Assembly: GCA_012512795.1 (NCBI GenBank)
Contig: JAAZDL010000012.1
Span: forward strand, 1 to 12,344
Direction: 5' to 3'
Length of the DNA: 12,344 nt
Source: Mycoplasmatota bacterium
Lineage (GTDB): Bacteria > Bacillota_I > Bacilli_A > RF39 > UBA660
The position numbers were made by a program, and so were the translations under genes. Under the pieces are notes generated by a model. That model was not told the origin of the DNA. It ran no database searches and was given only the letters and a program-made list of their open reading frames with translations. This document shows, one piece after another, positions 6,470 to 12,344 of this stretch. Numbering within the stretch: the stretch's first letter is position 1; every line of letters starts with the position of its first letter.

Positions 6470-6625
6470 CGAGTTTACGAAAAACAATTATGAATCATTT
6501 ATATTAATTTTGTTAATATAAACTTCTCTAAATATTATCAGTATTTAGCATAATTACTTATCATTTTGAGTTTACTTTCTCAACAATATATCGTTTGTCC
6601 TTAGTAGATAAGTATTCTACTTCTT
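6436..6625 (-). ncRNA. Candidate structured leader or small RNA (minus strand)
   Basis: Read on the minus strand, about 190 bases fold into ordered elements. Hairpin 1 is AGTAGA/TCTACT (6621-6616, 6608-6603); its loop TACTTA (6614-6609) can pair with TAAGTA (6560-6555), a pseudoknot or switch. Hairpin 2 is TTGAG/CTCAA (6583-6579, 6570-6566). AATTATG (6555-6549) pairs with CATAATT (6492-6486) and encloses hairpin 4, CTAAATA/TATTTAG (6548-6542, 6534-6528), and hairpin 5, TTTATATTAA/TTAATATAAA (6522-6513, 6507-6498). Hairpin 6 is TTTCG/CGAAA (6482-6478, 6471-6467), and the last is AAACGATC/GATCGTTT (6469-6462, 6445-6438) running into T5. Minus strand is favoured by the T-run and upstream promoters. 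GTAAACTC occurs twice (6575-6568, 6478-6471). I match it to no known riboswitch. It precedes the small membrane protein gene by ~46 bases. Confidence 0.45.
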
Positions 6626-6870
6626 AAATTAATAAGATATTTTATTATTTATAATATTTTGATATACATATTATTAATAATGTAGATATATAATTAATAA
6701 TAAATTAATATTATTAAAAACATATAATTGAATAATAATATAATTGTCAAATATAAATAATGAAATAATATAGAATTTTTCACTATGATAATATTAATTA
6801 TTTAATATTTATTTTATAATAATTAAATTATAAAGTAAATTATTAGATATTAGAAATATTATCTATTGGA
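6626..6870. other. Extremely AT-rich gene-free tract
   Basis: About 245 bases almost free of G and C between the EctB-like gene's promoterless 3' flank and the structured leader. No open frame of note, no tRNA, and no DnaA-box cluster is seen. It contains a possible second minus-strand promoter (TTGACA at 6750-6745 with weak TTATAT 17 bases on) and many chance AT palindromes. A 14-bp inverted repeat (6735-6748 and 6869-6882) brackets its upper half and overlaps promoter elements at both ends. Confidence 0.5.
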
Positions 6871-6882
6871 CAATTATATTAT
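6735..6882. repeat. 14-bp inverted repeat pair
   Basis: ATAATATAATTGTC at 6735-6748 is the exact reverse complement of 6869-6882. The arms are 120 bases apart. Each arm overlaps a TGTCAA/TATAAT-type promoter element on the minus strand, so the similarity may reflect duplicated promoter sequence or RNA pairing rather than an element end. Confidence 0.45.
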
Positions 6883-6907
6883 ATACATTATTCAAACAAC
6901 TTGTCAA
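6878..6907 (-). promoter_or_regulatory. Strong minus-strand promoter in the gene-free region
   Basis: TTGACA (6907-6902), 18 bases, TATAAT (6883-6878): both hexamers are consensus. The start would be near 6871, and the transcript would run left through the AT tract and structured leader toward the small membrane protein gene at 6389. It lies 55 bases beyond the stop of the aminotransferase gene. Confidence 0.7.
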
Positions 6908-6961
6908 TACTTTTTTTAACTTTTTTGTTTTTTTTATACATTTTACACTTTTATGTACATT

Positions 6962-8203
6962 TTATTCTAATTTTAATATAGAATTCTTTAAAATTTCTAA
7001 TCCTTTTAATAAAATATGATCTTCTATAACAAGCGGTGGCATTAACTTAACAACGACATTATCTCTACCGGCTCTTTCTATTATAAGTCCATTTTTAAAA
7101 CATTCAGTTACTACTTGTTTGCTTTGATTTTCACTTTTAAATTCAACACCCCATATTAATCCTATACCTCTAATATCAACTATATTTTTACTATTTATGG
7201 ATTTTAAGAAATCTTTAACAATTTTTGATTTTCTTTCTACTTCTTTTTCAACATTTTCTTTTAACATATATTCTAATCCAGCTTTGGCAGCAACTATAGA
7301 TAGTTGAGCCCCTCTAAATGTACCATTATGTTCTCCAGGAGACCAAATATCTAATTCAGGCTTAAAAAGAGTTAAAGAAAACGGAAGTCCATATCCACCA
7401 ATAGATTTTGACAAAGTTAATATATCAGGAACTATACCAGAATTTTCAAAAGAGAAAAATTTACCAGTTCTAGCATTACCAACTTGTATATCGTCAATAA
7501 TTAAAAGTATATCTTCTTCATTACAAAGTTCTCTCAATTCTTTTAAAAACTTCTTTTCAAAAATGTATACTCCCCCCTCTGCTTGTACAGTTTCTATGAC
7601 AATAGCGGCTGGCTTTTCAACTCCTGAGTGATCATCATGAAGTATTGTTTTAATGTAATTTATAACATCTAAATTTTTAAACATATAAGGTGCGGGAATA
7701 TGAGTTACATTGTTAAGATCAACTCCTGCTCCTTTTCTACTTGAGAGGTCAGTAGTAAGTGCTAAAGCACCTAAACTCATTCCGTGAAATGCTCCCATAA
7801 AAGCAAAAACGTTTGATCTATTTTTAACTTTTCTTGCTAATTTTAATGCTGCTTCAATCGAATTTGTTCCTGTAGGTCCTGTAAACATTATTTTATAATT
7901 TAAATTTCTTTTTTCTAATATTTCTTTTTCAAAGTAATTAATAAAATCTTCCTTAGCTTCTGTAAACATATCTAAAGAATGAATAATTCCATCATTTTTT
8001 AAATATTCAATTAATTTTTCTTTTATATAATCATTATTATGTCCGTAATTCAAAGCCCCAGCTCCAGCAAAAAAGTCAACATATTCTTTGTTATTTTCAT
8101 CTTTAATAATTGAGCCTTTTGCGGTAGTCATCACTTCTGAAAATACTCTACAATAACTTCTAACTTCTGATTCATACTTTTCAAATGTTTCTTTTTTATT
8201 CAT
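6962..8203 (-). CDS. EctB-like diaminobutyrate--2-oxoglutarate aminotransferase
   Basis: A 413-residue class III PLP aminotransferase. Seen: substrate-side 'FFAGAGALNYGHNN' (44-57), GPTGTNSIEAALKLAR (109-124) for the PLP phosphate, AFHGMSLGALALT (138-150), IDDIQVG (236-242; Asp237 facing the PLP ring), SKSIGG with the Schiff-base Lys266, and GEHNGTFRG (290-298). The NYGHNN, 'GIIHSLDM' and GEHNGTFRG blocks are typical of EctB-type enzymes, which move an amino group from glutamate to aspartate semialdehyde to give L-2,4-diaminobutyrate. Length is full. It starts one base after the gatD-like stop, with AAAGGA in the gatD-like 3' end as its RBS, so it is the last gene of a four-gene operon. No ectA, ectC or diaminobutyrate decarboxylase is nearby, so the product is probably not used for ectoine. 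A different amino acid or aldehyde substrate is possible. Confidence 0.88.
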   Translation of the reverse strand: MNKKETFEKYESEVRSYCRVFSEVMTTAKGSIIKDENNKEYVDFFAGAGALNYGHNNDYIKEKLIEYLKNDGIIHSLDMFTEAKEDFINYFEKEILEKRNLNYKIMFTGPTGTNSIEAALKLARKVKNRSNVFAFMGAFHGMSLGALALTTDLSSRKGAGVDLNNVTHIPAPYMFKNLDVINYIKTILHDDHSGVEKPAAIVIETVQAEGGVYIFEKKFLKELRELCNEEDILLIIDDIQVGNARTGKFFSFENSGIVPDILTLSKSIGGYGLPFSLTLFKPELDIWSPGEHNGTFRGAQLSIVAAKAGLEYMLKENVEKEVERKSKIVKDFLKSINSKNIVDIRGIGLIWGVEFKSENQSKQVVTECFKNGLIIERAGRDNVVVKLMPPLVIEDHILLKGLEILKNSILKLE

Positions 8204-8204
8204 T

Positions 8205-8900
8205 TTATTCCTTTACTTTTTCATCAAATTCTTTTTGTCTTACTTCTCTAGCTTTATATATATCGTCATTAAATTTCAGTTCAGGCTTTACTTTTAGCAG
8301 TTTTAATATATGTTTAGTAAAATCCGGATTTAATATCAATAAAGGTCCAAGCAAAGAAGTTGCATATAAATTATTTATATGTATTCCTTCTTTTTTACTT
8401 TGTAAATTAGTTCCGCTTCCTTTTTCAATACTTATAAATTCTTTTTCTTTACTATAAACTTCAGTAAAAATACTTTTGTACCCTAAAATTGTTTGTTTTT
8501 CAAACTTTCCTTGTATTAATTGATTTATTCTATTATTTATATCTCTTTTAGTATAGAAGTTTAAAATATTTAAACATTCTATTTTTTCTTTATTTTCTTC
8601 AATATATTTTCCTAATACTTCGTAAGCATTTCCTGTAAAAAGCATAACTGTTTTTTTATCTATTAACTCTTTAAGTTTTTCTTTATGAGGCATCAGACTT
8701 TTTATAACTCTATTTTGTATAGACTCAGTCATAGGGCCTAAAAAAATCATATCAATTTTTTCTTTAGTAAATGCAGGAGTCTCATTTAATTTTGTGCTTA
8801 TAATTTCACAATCTTTAATACACATTTGCAAATATTCAATATTTTTTACTTCTCCATATAAATTACAAACTTCAGGGTATAATATTTCAATTTTTATCAT
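8205..8900 (-). CDS. GatD-like (CobB/CobQ glutaminase fold) protein, catalytic residues lost
   Basis: A 231-residue protein matching the class I glutamine amidotransferase fold of GatD: start IEILYPEVCNLYGE (4-17), 'MIFLGPMTES' (51-60), a nucleophile-elbow region LFTGNAYEVLG (87-97), and SLLGPLLILNP (182-192). GatD normally supplies ammonia from glutamine to MurT with a Cys in (V/G)CGGYQLLG and a His in LHGP. Here Thr89 stands at the Cys site and Leu184 at the His site, so glutaminase activity should be absent. I recall similar Cys-less proteins in Clostridia, so this looks like a stable subfamily rather than decay; that is memory, not a search. The frame opens with GTG at 8909, but GGGTGA five bases before the ATG at 8900 favours that start. 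It overlaps the murT-like gene by 14 bases, implying translational coupling and a complex. Confidence 0.85.
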   Translation of the reverse strand: MIKIEILYPEVCNLYGEVKNIEYLQMCIKDCEIISTKLNETPAFTKEKIDMIFLGPMTESIQNRVIKSLMPHKEKLKELIDKKTVMLFTGNAYEVLGKYIEENKEKIECLNILNFYTKRDINNRINQLIQGKFEKQTILGYKSIFTEVYSKEKEFISIEKGSGTNLQSKKEGIHINNLYATSLLGPLLILNPDFTKHILKLLKVKPELKFNDDIYKAREVRQKEFDEKVKE

Positions 8901-10248
8901 TAATTTCACCCATCCTTTTTATTATATTGTTTTTCACTTCTGTAGCTTTTTCTAAAGCAAAAACCTCAAAAAGCAAATATATATGTTTAGATTTATTAAA
9001 ATCTATTAATTCAGGCATATCATATTCACTAGGGATAACTTTAATTTTACTCTCATCCACTCCAGCGATTAAAAGTCTTAACTTATAATCATAACACCTT
9101 GCTCCTCCAACTATTATTTGTTTTATTTTATCATCATTTAAAAACTCAAAATCCGCATCGTATATCCACGAAATAGTTTCTGTAGATTCTATATTGTCTT
9201 CAACATCATCTAACATTAACAAAACTGTTTTGTCATCTTTTTCTTCTTTTAAATACTTAAAAACTGTTGAGCATGCAATAGAGTTTTGTCCTTTAGCTAA
9301 AATAAAGTTAAGTTTAATATCATTTACTACAGTTTCATCCCATCTAGATGTATCAACTTTTAAATTTACTAAGCCTTTTTTTATATCTTTATAAGGATAA
9401 TTAAGCTCATATAATAAAGAGACAACGGATAATAAATTATAAGCGTTAAATATAGAGTTAGTAATTAAATCATATTTATCGTTATTTATAATAATCTCAT
9501 TTTTATTAAAATCTATATTAGCTACGTACTTAGCTTTTTTGTTTTTAAAATCACACTTACTACATTTAACTTTTCCTATATGATGATATCTAACGTATTC
9601 AAAGACAAGTTCATTCCCACATTTAGGACAATATCTAATATCACACATTTTACTTTCTTGTTTATCTTTATCTGTATTCAATTTTGAAATACTATAGTAT
9701 TGTGCATTATTATATTTATCTAAATCAGAACTAATAATGTCATCAGCATTTAAAATAAGTTTTGTTTTTTTATTTAGATTCTTTTTTATTAGATTAAAAA
9801 TGTATTCAACGTGTGCATTTCTTTTCATAGAATCTCTAAACAAATTTGTAACAATTAAATAGTCAAATTCTACTTTCGAAAATATATCTCCTGAATCTCT
9901 TTCATCAACCTCGAGAATCCATACATCCCCTTTTAATTTACCAAATATATTTGTGTGTTTAACTAGTGATGCCGCTACACCTGTATCTAAATTGTAACCA
10001 TCATTGCTTACTACAGCTTTTCCAATATTTTTAAAGTAATCACAAAGCATTGTTGATACTGTAGTTTTACCGTTAGTTCCAGTTACACCTATTATCAAAC
10101 TAGGTTTTTTAGATGACATAATAAAATTTTTATCTACTTTTTGTGCTATAACACCAGGATAATATGGTACTTTTTTTCCAAATATCTTAAGCGCTAAAGT
10201 TGTGATTTTAGCTGAATATAAAGCTGCATAATATTTAATTTTTTTCAT
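8887..10248 (-). CDS. MurT-like Mur ligase with zinc ribbon (divergent paralogue)
   Basis: A 453-residue Mur ligase. Seen: P-loop GVTGTNGKTT (54-63), EVDE (113-116), TNLFRDSMKRNAH (134-146), the MurT-type inserted zinc ribbon with CPKC (207-210) and C229/C232, SRWDE in the central-domain end, and a DUF1727-like C-terminal domain with SWIYDADFE (360-368). MurT with GatD amidates the D-Glu of lipid II. This copy differs from canonical MurT: canonical NLFRDQLDRYGE becomes NLFRDSMKRNAH, and the region around 'AKGQNSIACSTVF' (318-330) replaces the usual NPAG-type loop. A ligase of the same fold but with another acceptor or amine is therefore likely. The N-terminus has an amphipathic or hydrophobic stretch (about 5-22). 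RBS GGAG six bases upstream lies within the ATP-grasp gene; the genes overlap by 14 bases. Confidence 0.88.
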   Translation of the reverse strand: MKKIKYYAALYSAKITTLALKIFGKKVPYYPGVIAQKVDKNFIMSSKKPSLIIGVTGTNGKTTVSTMLCDYFKNIGKAVVSNDGYNLDTGVAASLVKHTNIFGKLKGDVWILEVDERDSGDIFSKVEFDYLIVTNLFRDSMKRNAHVEYIFNLIKKNLNKKTKLILNADDIISSDLDKYNNAQYYSISKLNTDKDKQESKMCDIRYCPKCGNELVFEYVRYHHIGKVKCSKCDFKNKKAKYVANIDFNKNEIIINNDKYDLITNSIFNAYNLLSVVSLLYELNYPYKDIKKGLVNLKVDTSRWDETVVNDIKLNFILAKGQNSIACSTVFKYLKEEKDDKTVLLMLDDVEDNIESTETISWIYDADFEFLNDDKIKQIIVGGARCYDYKLRLLIAGVDESKIKVIPSEYDMPELIDFNKSKHIYLLFEVFALEKATEVKNNIIKRMGEINDKN

Positions 10249-11254
10249 TTTTTACTCCAAATATTGCTTCATCAAATTTAGGTTTTAGTCCTATTTTACT
10301 ATCATCTATAGCTATTTCTGATTGATAAAAATCATATGCAGGTAAATTATTTCCTTCAATCATTACTGGTCCATCTTTTGTAACAGAAATATCCCAACCA
10401 ACAAATCCAACTTCTGGAACTACTTCACTAGCATCATTTACAAATTTAATAACTTTGTCATACATAGGAATTTTAAACCCTTTGATTTTAGTTTTAGTAA
10501 CAGGATGATATTCATATTCATTTCCAAGTTTATCAACAGCATTTGTAGATATTATTCCTTTTTTTATTATTGCATACATACCACCATGATGAAAATTATC
10601 GACAACATGTCCTGAATTTCCTATTCTTATAAGTTCAAATAATATTGTTGTTTTTCCATTTACTCTAGCACTAACTATTCTAATTGTATTAACTGAGTTT
10701 GGATATATATCATTAATTTCTTTAATTTGTTTCACGTATTCTTCTGCTAAAAATTGTTTATTTTCTTTTAATCTATTATATGTTTCTTCTAAAGATTTTT
10801 CATTATCAATATCTATTTTTTCTACACCTATTCCACAATCTGCATCTAAAGGTTTAACTATAAACGTTTTATGTTTTTTTGCAAATTTAATAAATTCTTC
10901 ACAACTTTTTTCTTCTAGATCTATAAAATCTCTATTTAAAAATTTTGTAAATTTTTTATTAAAAATCACTTTATTATCGAATATATGGCAATATTTAGGA
11001 TCATTTAATTTTTTTATGTATACGTTATTTATGCCTCTTGTAATATAAGTTTTTCTTTGCTTGTTTGATAGCTCTTCAAATTTGAAATATTCGTAGTCAG
11101 AATACCCCGCTGAATATTTAAGTGAACATCCAACCATATCAAAGAATATAACTATTTTATTTTTATTACTTCTTTTATGTACTTTATCAATCGATAAGAA
11201 CATACTTTTAAAACTCATTTTAGTTAATCTCCTAACATAATATCCTATTTTCAT
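10235..11254 (-). CDS. Sugar-transfer-associated ATP-grasp family protein
   Basis: ATP-grasp enzyme of the type named sugar-transfer associated (alpha-L-glutamate-ligase-like). Residues are numbered from an upstream in-frame ATG at 11281. Seen: 'KIVIFFDMVGCSLKYSAGY' (42-60), RKTYITRGINNVYI (76-89), ATP-binding FIVKPLDADCGIGVEKID (140-157), SVNTIRIV (196-203), IRIGNSGHVVDNFHHGG (218-234), and VGWDISVTKDGP...IEGNN (294-312) with the acidic/Asn Mg2+ ligands. Such enzymes form amide or similar bonds from a carboxylate and an amine with ATP, often in envelope-polymer loci; this one's substrate is unknown. Start choice is open: the ATG at 11281 leaves only a ~7-base leader without an RBS. The ATG at 11254 follows AAAGGT at long spacing and fits the family's N-terminus. 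The ATG at 11218 has AGGAG ten bases upstream. First gene of the four-gene operon. Confidence 0.85.
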   Translation of the reverse strand: MKIGYYVRRLTKMSFKSMFLSIDKVHKRSNKNKIVIFFDMVGCSLKYSAGYSDYEYFKFEELSNKQRKTYITRGINNVYIKKLNDPKYCHIFDNKVIFNKKFTKFLNRDFIDLEEKSCEEFIKFAKKHKTFIVKPLDADCGIGVEKIDIDNEKSLEETYNRLKENKQFLAEEYVKQIKEINDIYPNSVNTIRIVSARVNGKTTILFELIRIGNSGHVVDNFHHGGMYAIIKKGIISTNAVDKLGNEYEYHPVTKTKIKGFKIPMYDKVIKFVNDASEVVPEVGFVGWDISVTKDGPVMIEGNNLPAYDFYQSEIAIDDSKIGLKPKFDEAIFGVKNEKN

Positions 11255-11294
11255 TATTAAATCACTTACCTTTAAATGCATTTCTTATTAATTT

Positions 11295-11323
11295 ATTATA
11301 CACTTTTTTATATATTCTATCAA
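11295..11323 (-). promoter_or_regulatory. Promoter of the ATP-grasp/MurT-like/GatD-like/EctB-like operon
   Basis: On the minus strand TTGATA (11323-11318), 17 bases, TATAAT (11300-11295). Predicted start near 11288. It is the only good promoter before the four tightly packed genes, which supports one transcript from 11288 to beyond 6962. Confidence 0.75.
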
Positions 11324-11354
11324 TTGTATGTGTTTTTTATATACATTGTTGCAT

Positions 11355-11383
11355 AAAAAAAGCTAATTATTTATAGCTCTTTT
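11355..11383 (-). terminator. Terminator after the hydrogenase gene
   Basis: On the minus strand AAAAGAGCTA (11383-11374) pairs with TAGCTTTTTT (11365-11356, one G-U) around an eight-base loop and merges into a run of seven T. It separates hydrogenase transcription from the operon promoter. Confidence 0.8.
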
Positions 11384-11396
11384 ATTTCAATTAATA

Positions 11397-12344
11397 TTAT
11401 TCTTCACCTTTTAATAAACCACTTTTATCTATATAAGATGTGTGTAATAACTTTAAACTTATTTCACTTAATGGTTTTTTAAGGTACTCTTTATATAATG
11501 CTTTAAGTTCTTTATTGTCATGTGCAGTTCTAACAACTCTTTTGCTATCTATATCAAATATTCCTTGCATTCTATCGTTCTTTATTTTTTCTAACTGATG
11601 AATTGGAGATAATGGCTGTCCTCCGCCTCCTACACATCCACCTTCACAGTTCATCACTTCAATAAAATGATATTTTTTATAATCATCATTTTCAAGTAAA
11701 ATTTCTAAATTTCCTAGTTTTTGAACTACAGCAACTCTTAATTCGTATTTACCTATATATATAGTTGCTTCTTTTATACCTTTTAATCCTCTTACTTCGT
11801 TAAATACTAATTTATCTTTTTTTAGATTTTCTTTAGTCATAATTCTATATAATGTTCTAATTACAGATTCAGTAACTCCTCCAGAAGAGCCAAATAGTAT
11901 TCCAGCACCACTTGATTCACCAAGCATTACATCAAAAGGAGTTTCAGATAATGAATCTAATTTAATATCTTCTTCTTTTAATAAAAGAGACAATTCAGAA
12001 GCTGTTACAACATAGTCTATATTAGGTGTATATTCTTTTGCTTCCATTTTCTTTGAAGTACAAGGAGTAATAGCTACAGTCACTATTTTTGATGGATCAA
12101 AACCTTTTTTCTCACAAAAATATGTTTTGATTATAGCACATTGCATTCCAATAGGACTTTTACAGGTGGAAATATTTTCAATTAATTCAGGATGATAAAT
12201 TTCTGCATATTTTACCCAAGCAGGACAACAACTTGTAAATTGTGGCAACGGTCCTTTATTTGTCAATCTACCTGCTAATTCTGCAACTTCTTCTAATATT
12301 GTTAAATCTGCACCAAAAGCAGTATCAAAAACATAGTCAAATCC
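11397..12344 (-). CDS. [FeFe]-hydrogenase catalytic (H-cluster) domain, C-terminal part
   Basis: An open frame of about 315 codons runs from the right edge, beginning within 'GFDYVFDTAFGADLTILEE', to the stop at 11397. In fragment numbering the H-cluster motifs are L1 TSCCPAW (37-43), L2 TPCTSKK (93-99) and L3 EVMNCEGGCVGGGGQP (228-243). The four cluster Cys are C40, C95, C232 and C236; C39 is the likely proton-relay Cys. The C-terminal helix ends with LLHTSY, as in HydA. The family reduces protons to H2 or oxidises H2 in fermentative redox balance. L2 has Thr where canonical HydA has Met (MPCxxK), and L3 has Asn for the Ala before Cys (MAC). These changes suggest a non-A-group or otherwise tuned enzyme. 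N-terminal ferredoxin domains and the true start are off the window. A TTG at 12266 inside the frame is not the real start. Confidence 0.93.
   Translation of the reverse strand, partial: GFDYVFDTAFGADLTILEEVAELAGRLTNKGPLPQFTSCCPAWVKYAEIYHPELIENISTCKSPIGMQCAIIKTYFCEKKGFDPSKIVTVAITPCTSKKMEAKEYTPNIDYVVTASELSLLLKEEDIKLDSLSETPFDVMLGESSGAGILFGSSGGVTESVIRTLYRIMTKENLKKDKLVFNEVRGLKGIKEATIYIGKYELRVAVVQKLGNLEILLENDDYKKYHFIEVMNCEGGCVGGGGQPLSPIHQLEKIKNDRMQGIFDIDSKRVVRTAHDNKELKALYKEYLKKPLSEISLKLLHTSYIDKSGLLKGEE

Noticed and set aside
6626..6870. Replication origin in the AT-rich tract
   Set aside because: No cluster of TTATCCACA-like DnaA boxes and no dnaA, dnaN or rep gene nearby.
6735..6882. Miniature transposable element bounded by the 14-bp inverted repeat
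   Set aside because: No flanking target duplication is visible, the arms overlap promoter elements, and low-complexity AT sequence makes such pairs likelier by chance.
6390..6961. CRISPR array or tRNA in the gene-free region
   Set aside because: No regularly spaced direct repeats and no cloverleaf; the only repeated motif, GTAAACTC, occurs just twice.
8185..8457. Plus-strand 90-codon frame across the gatD-like/ectB-like junction
   Set aside because: Ser/Phe-rich antisense shadow of two well-supported overlapping-operon genes.
8887..10248. Calling the pair canonical MurT/GatD for lipid II amidation
   Set aside because: The GatD-like partner lacks catalytic Cys and His, and the ligase departs from MurT at conserved segments.

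Overview
The window is strongly AT-rich chromosomal DNA with short intergenic spaces, clear AGGAG-type ribosome binding sites and normal use of TGA as a stop (the murT-like gene ends in TGA). An [FeFe]-hydrogenase, MurT/GatD-like proteins and TypA together suggest an anaerobic, low-GC member of the Bacillota, possibly an uncultured gut or rumen lineage of Bacilli or Clostridia. That placement is inference from gene content and composition only.

Left part (1-2003). The 5' end of argS runs off the left edge on the minus strand. It is divergent from a YgjV-family membrane protein gene on the plus strand. A terminator follows, and the next promoter is built into it. This promoter starts a roughly 450-nt, unusually GC-rich, heavily structured non-coding RNA whose two ends pair with each other. 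Directly behind it lies a gene for a 172-residue membrane protein with a DxxxD motif. This arrangement matches OLE RNA plus its membrane partner OapA, a ribonucleoprotein complex tied to membrane and Mg2+ stress in other Bacillota. The RNA looks shorter than the usual ~600 nt. A bidirectional terminator separates the locus from convergent typA.

Middle part (2004-6961). typA (minus) is followed by an accessory-looking stretch: a small Xre-type repressor gene, a divergent gene of unknown function, a Fic-family protein with altered key residues, and a small membrane-anchored protein. Upstream of that last gene lie about 570 bp without a gene. They contain a strong minus-strand promoter, an extremely AT-rich tract, and a compact array of hairpins with a possible pseudoknot and a terminator, which is a candidate structured leader or small RNA.

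Right part (6962-12344). Four minus-strand genes form one tight operon with its own promoter. In order they encode a sugar-transfer-type ATP-grasp enzyme, a MurT-like Mur ligase, a GatD-like protein and an EctB-like diaminobutyrate aminotransferase. The GatD-like protein has lost both the nucleophilic Cys and the catalytic His of a glutaminase, and no ectoine genes are present. The operon therefore probably does not do standard lipid II amidation or ectoine synthesis, and may use a diamino acid in a cell-envelope reaction not yet described. Beyond a terminator, the C-terminal part of an [FeFe]-hydrogenase with non-canonical H-cluster residues runs off the right edge.
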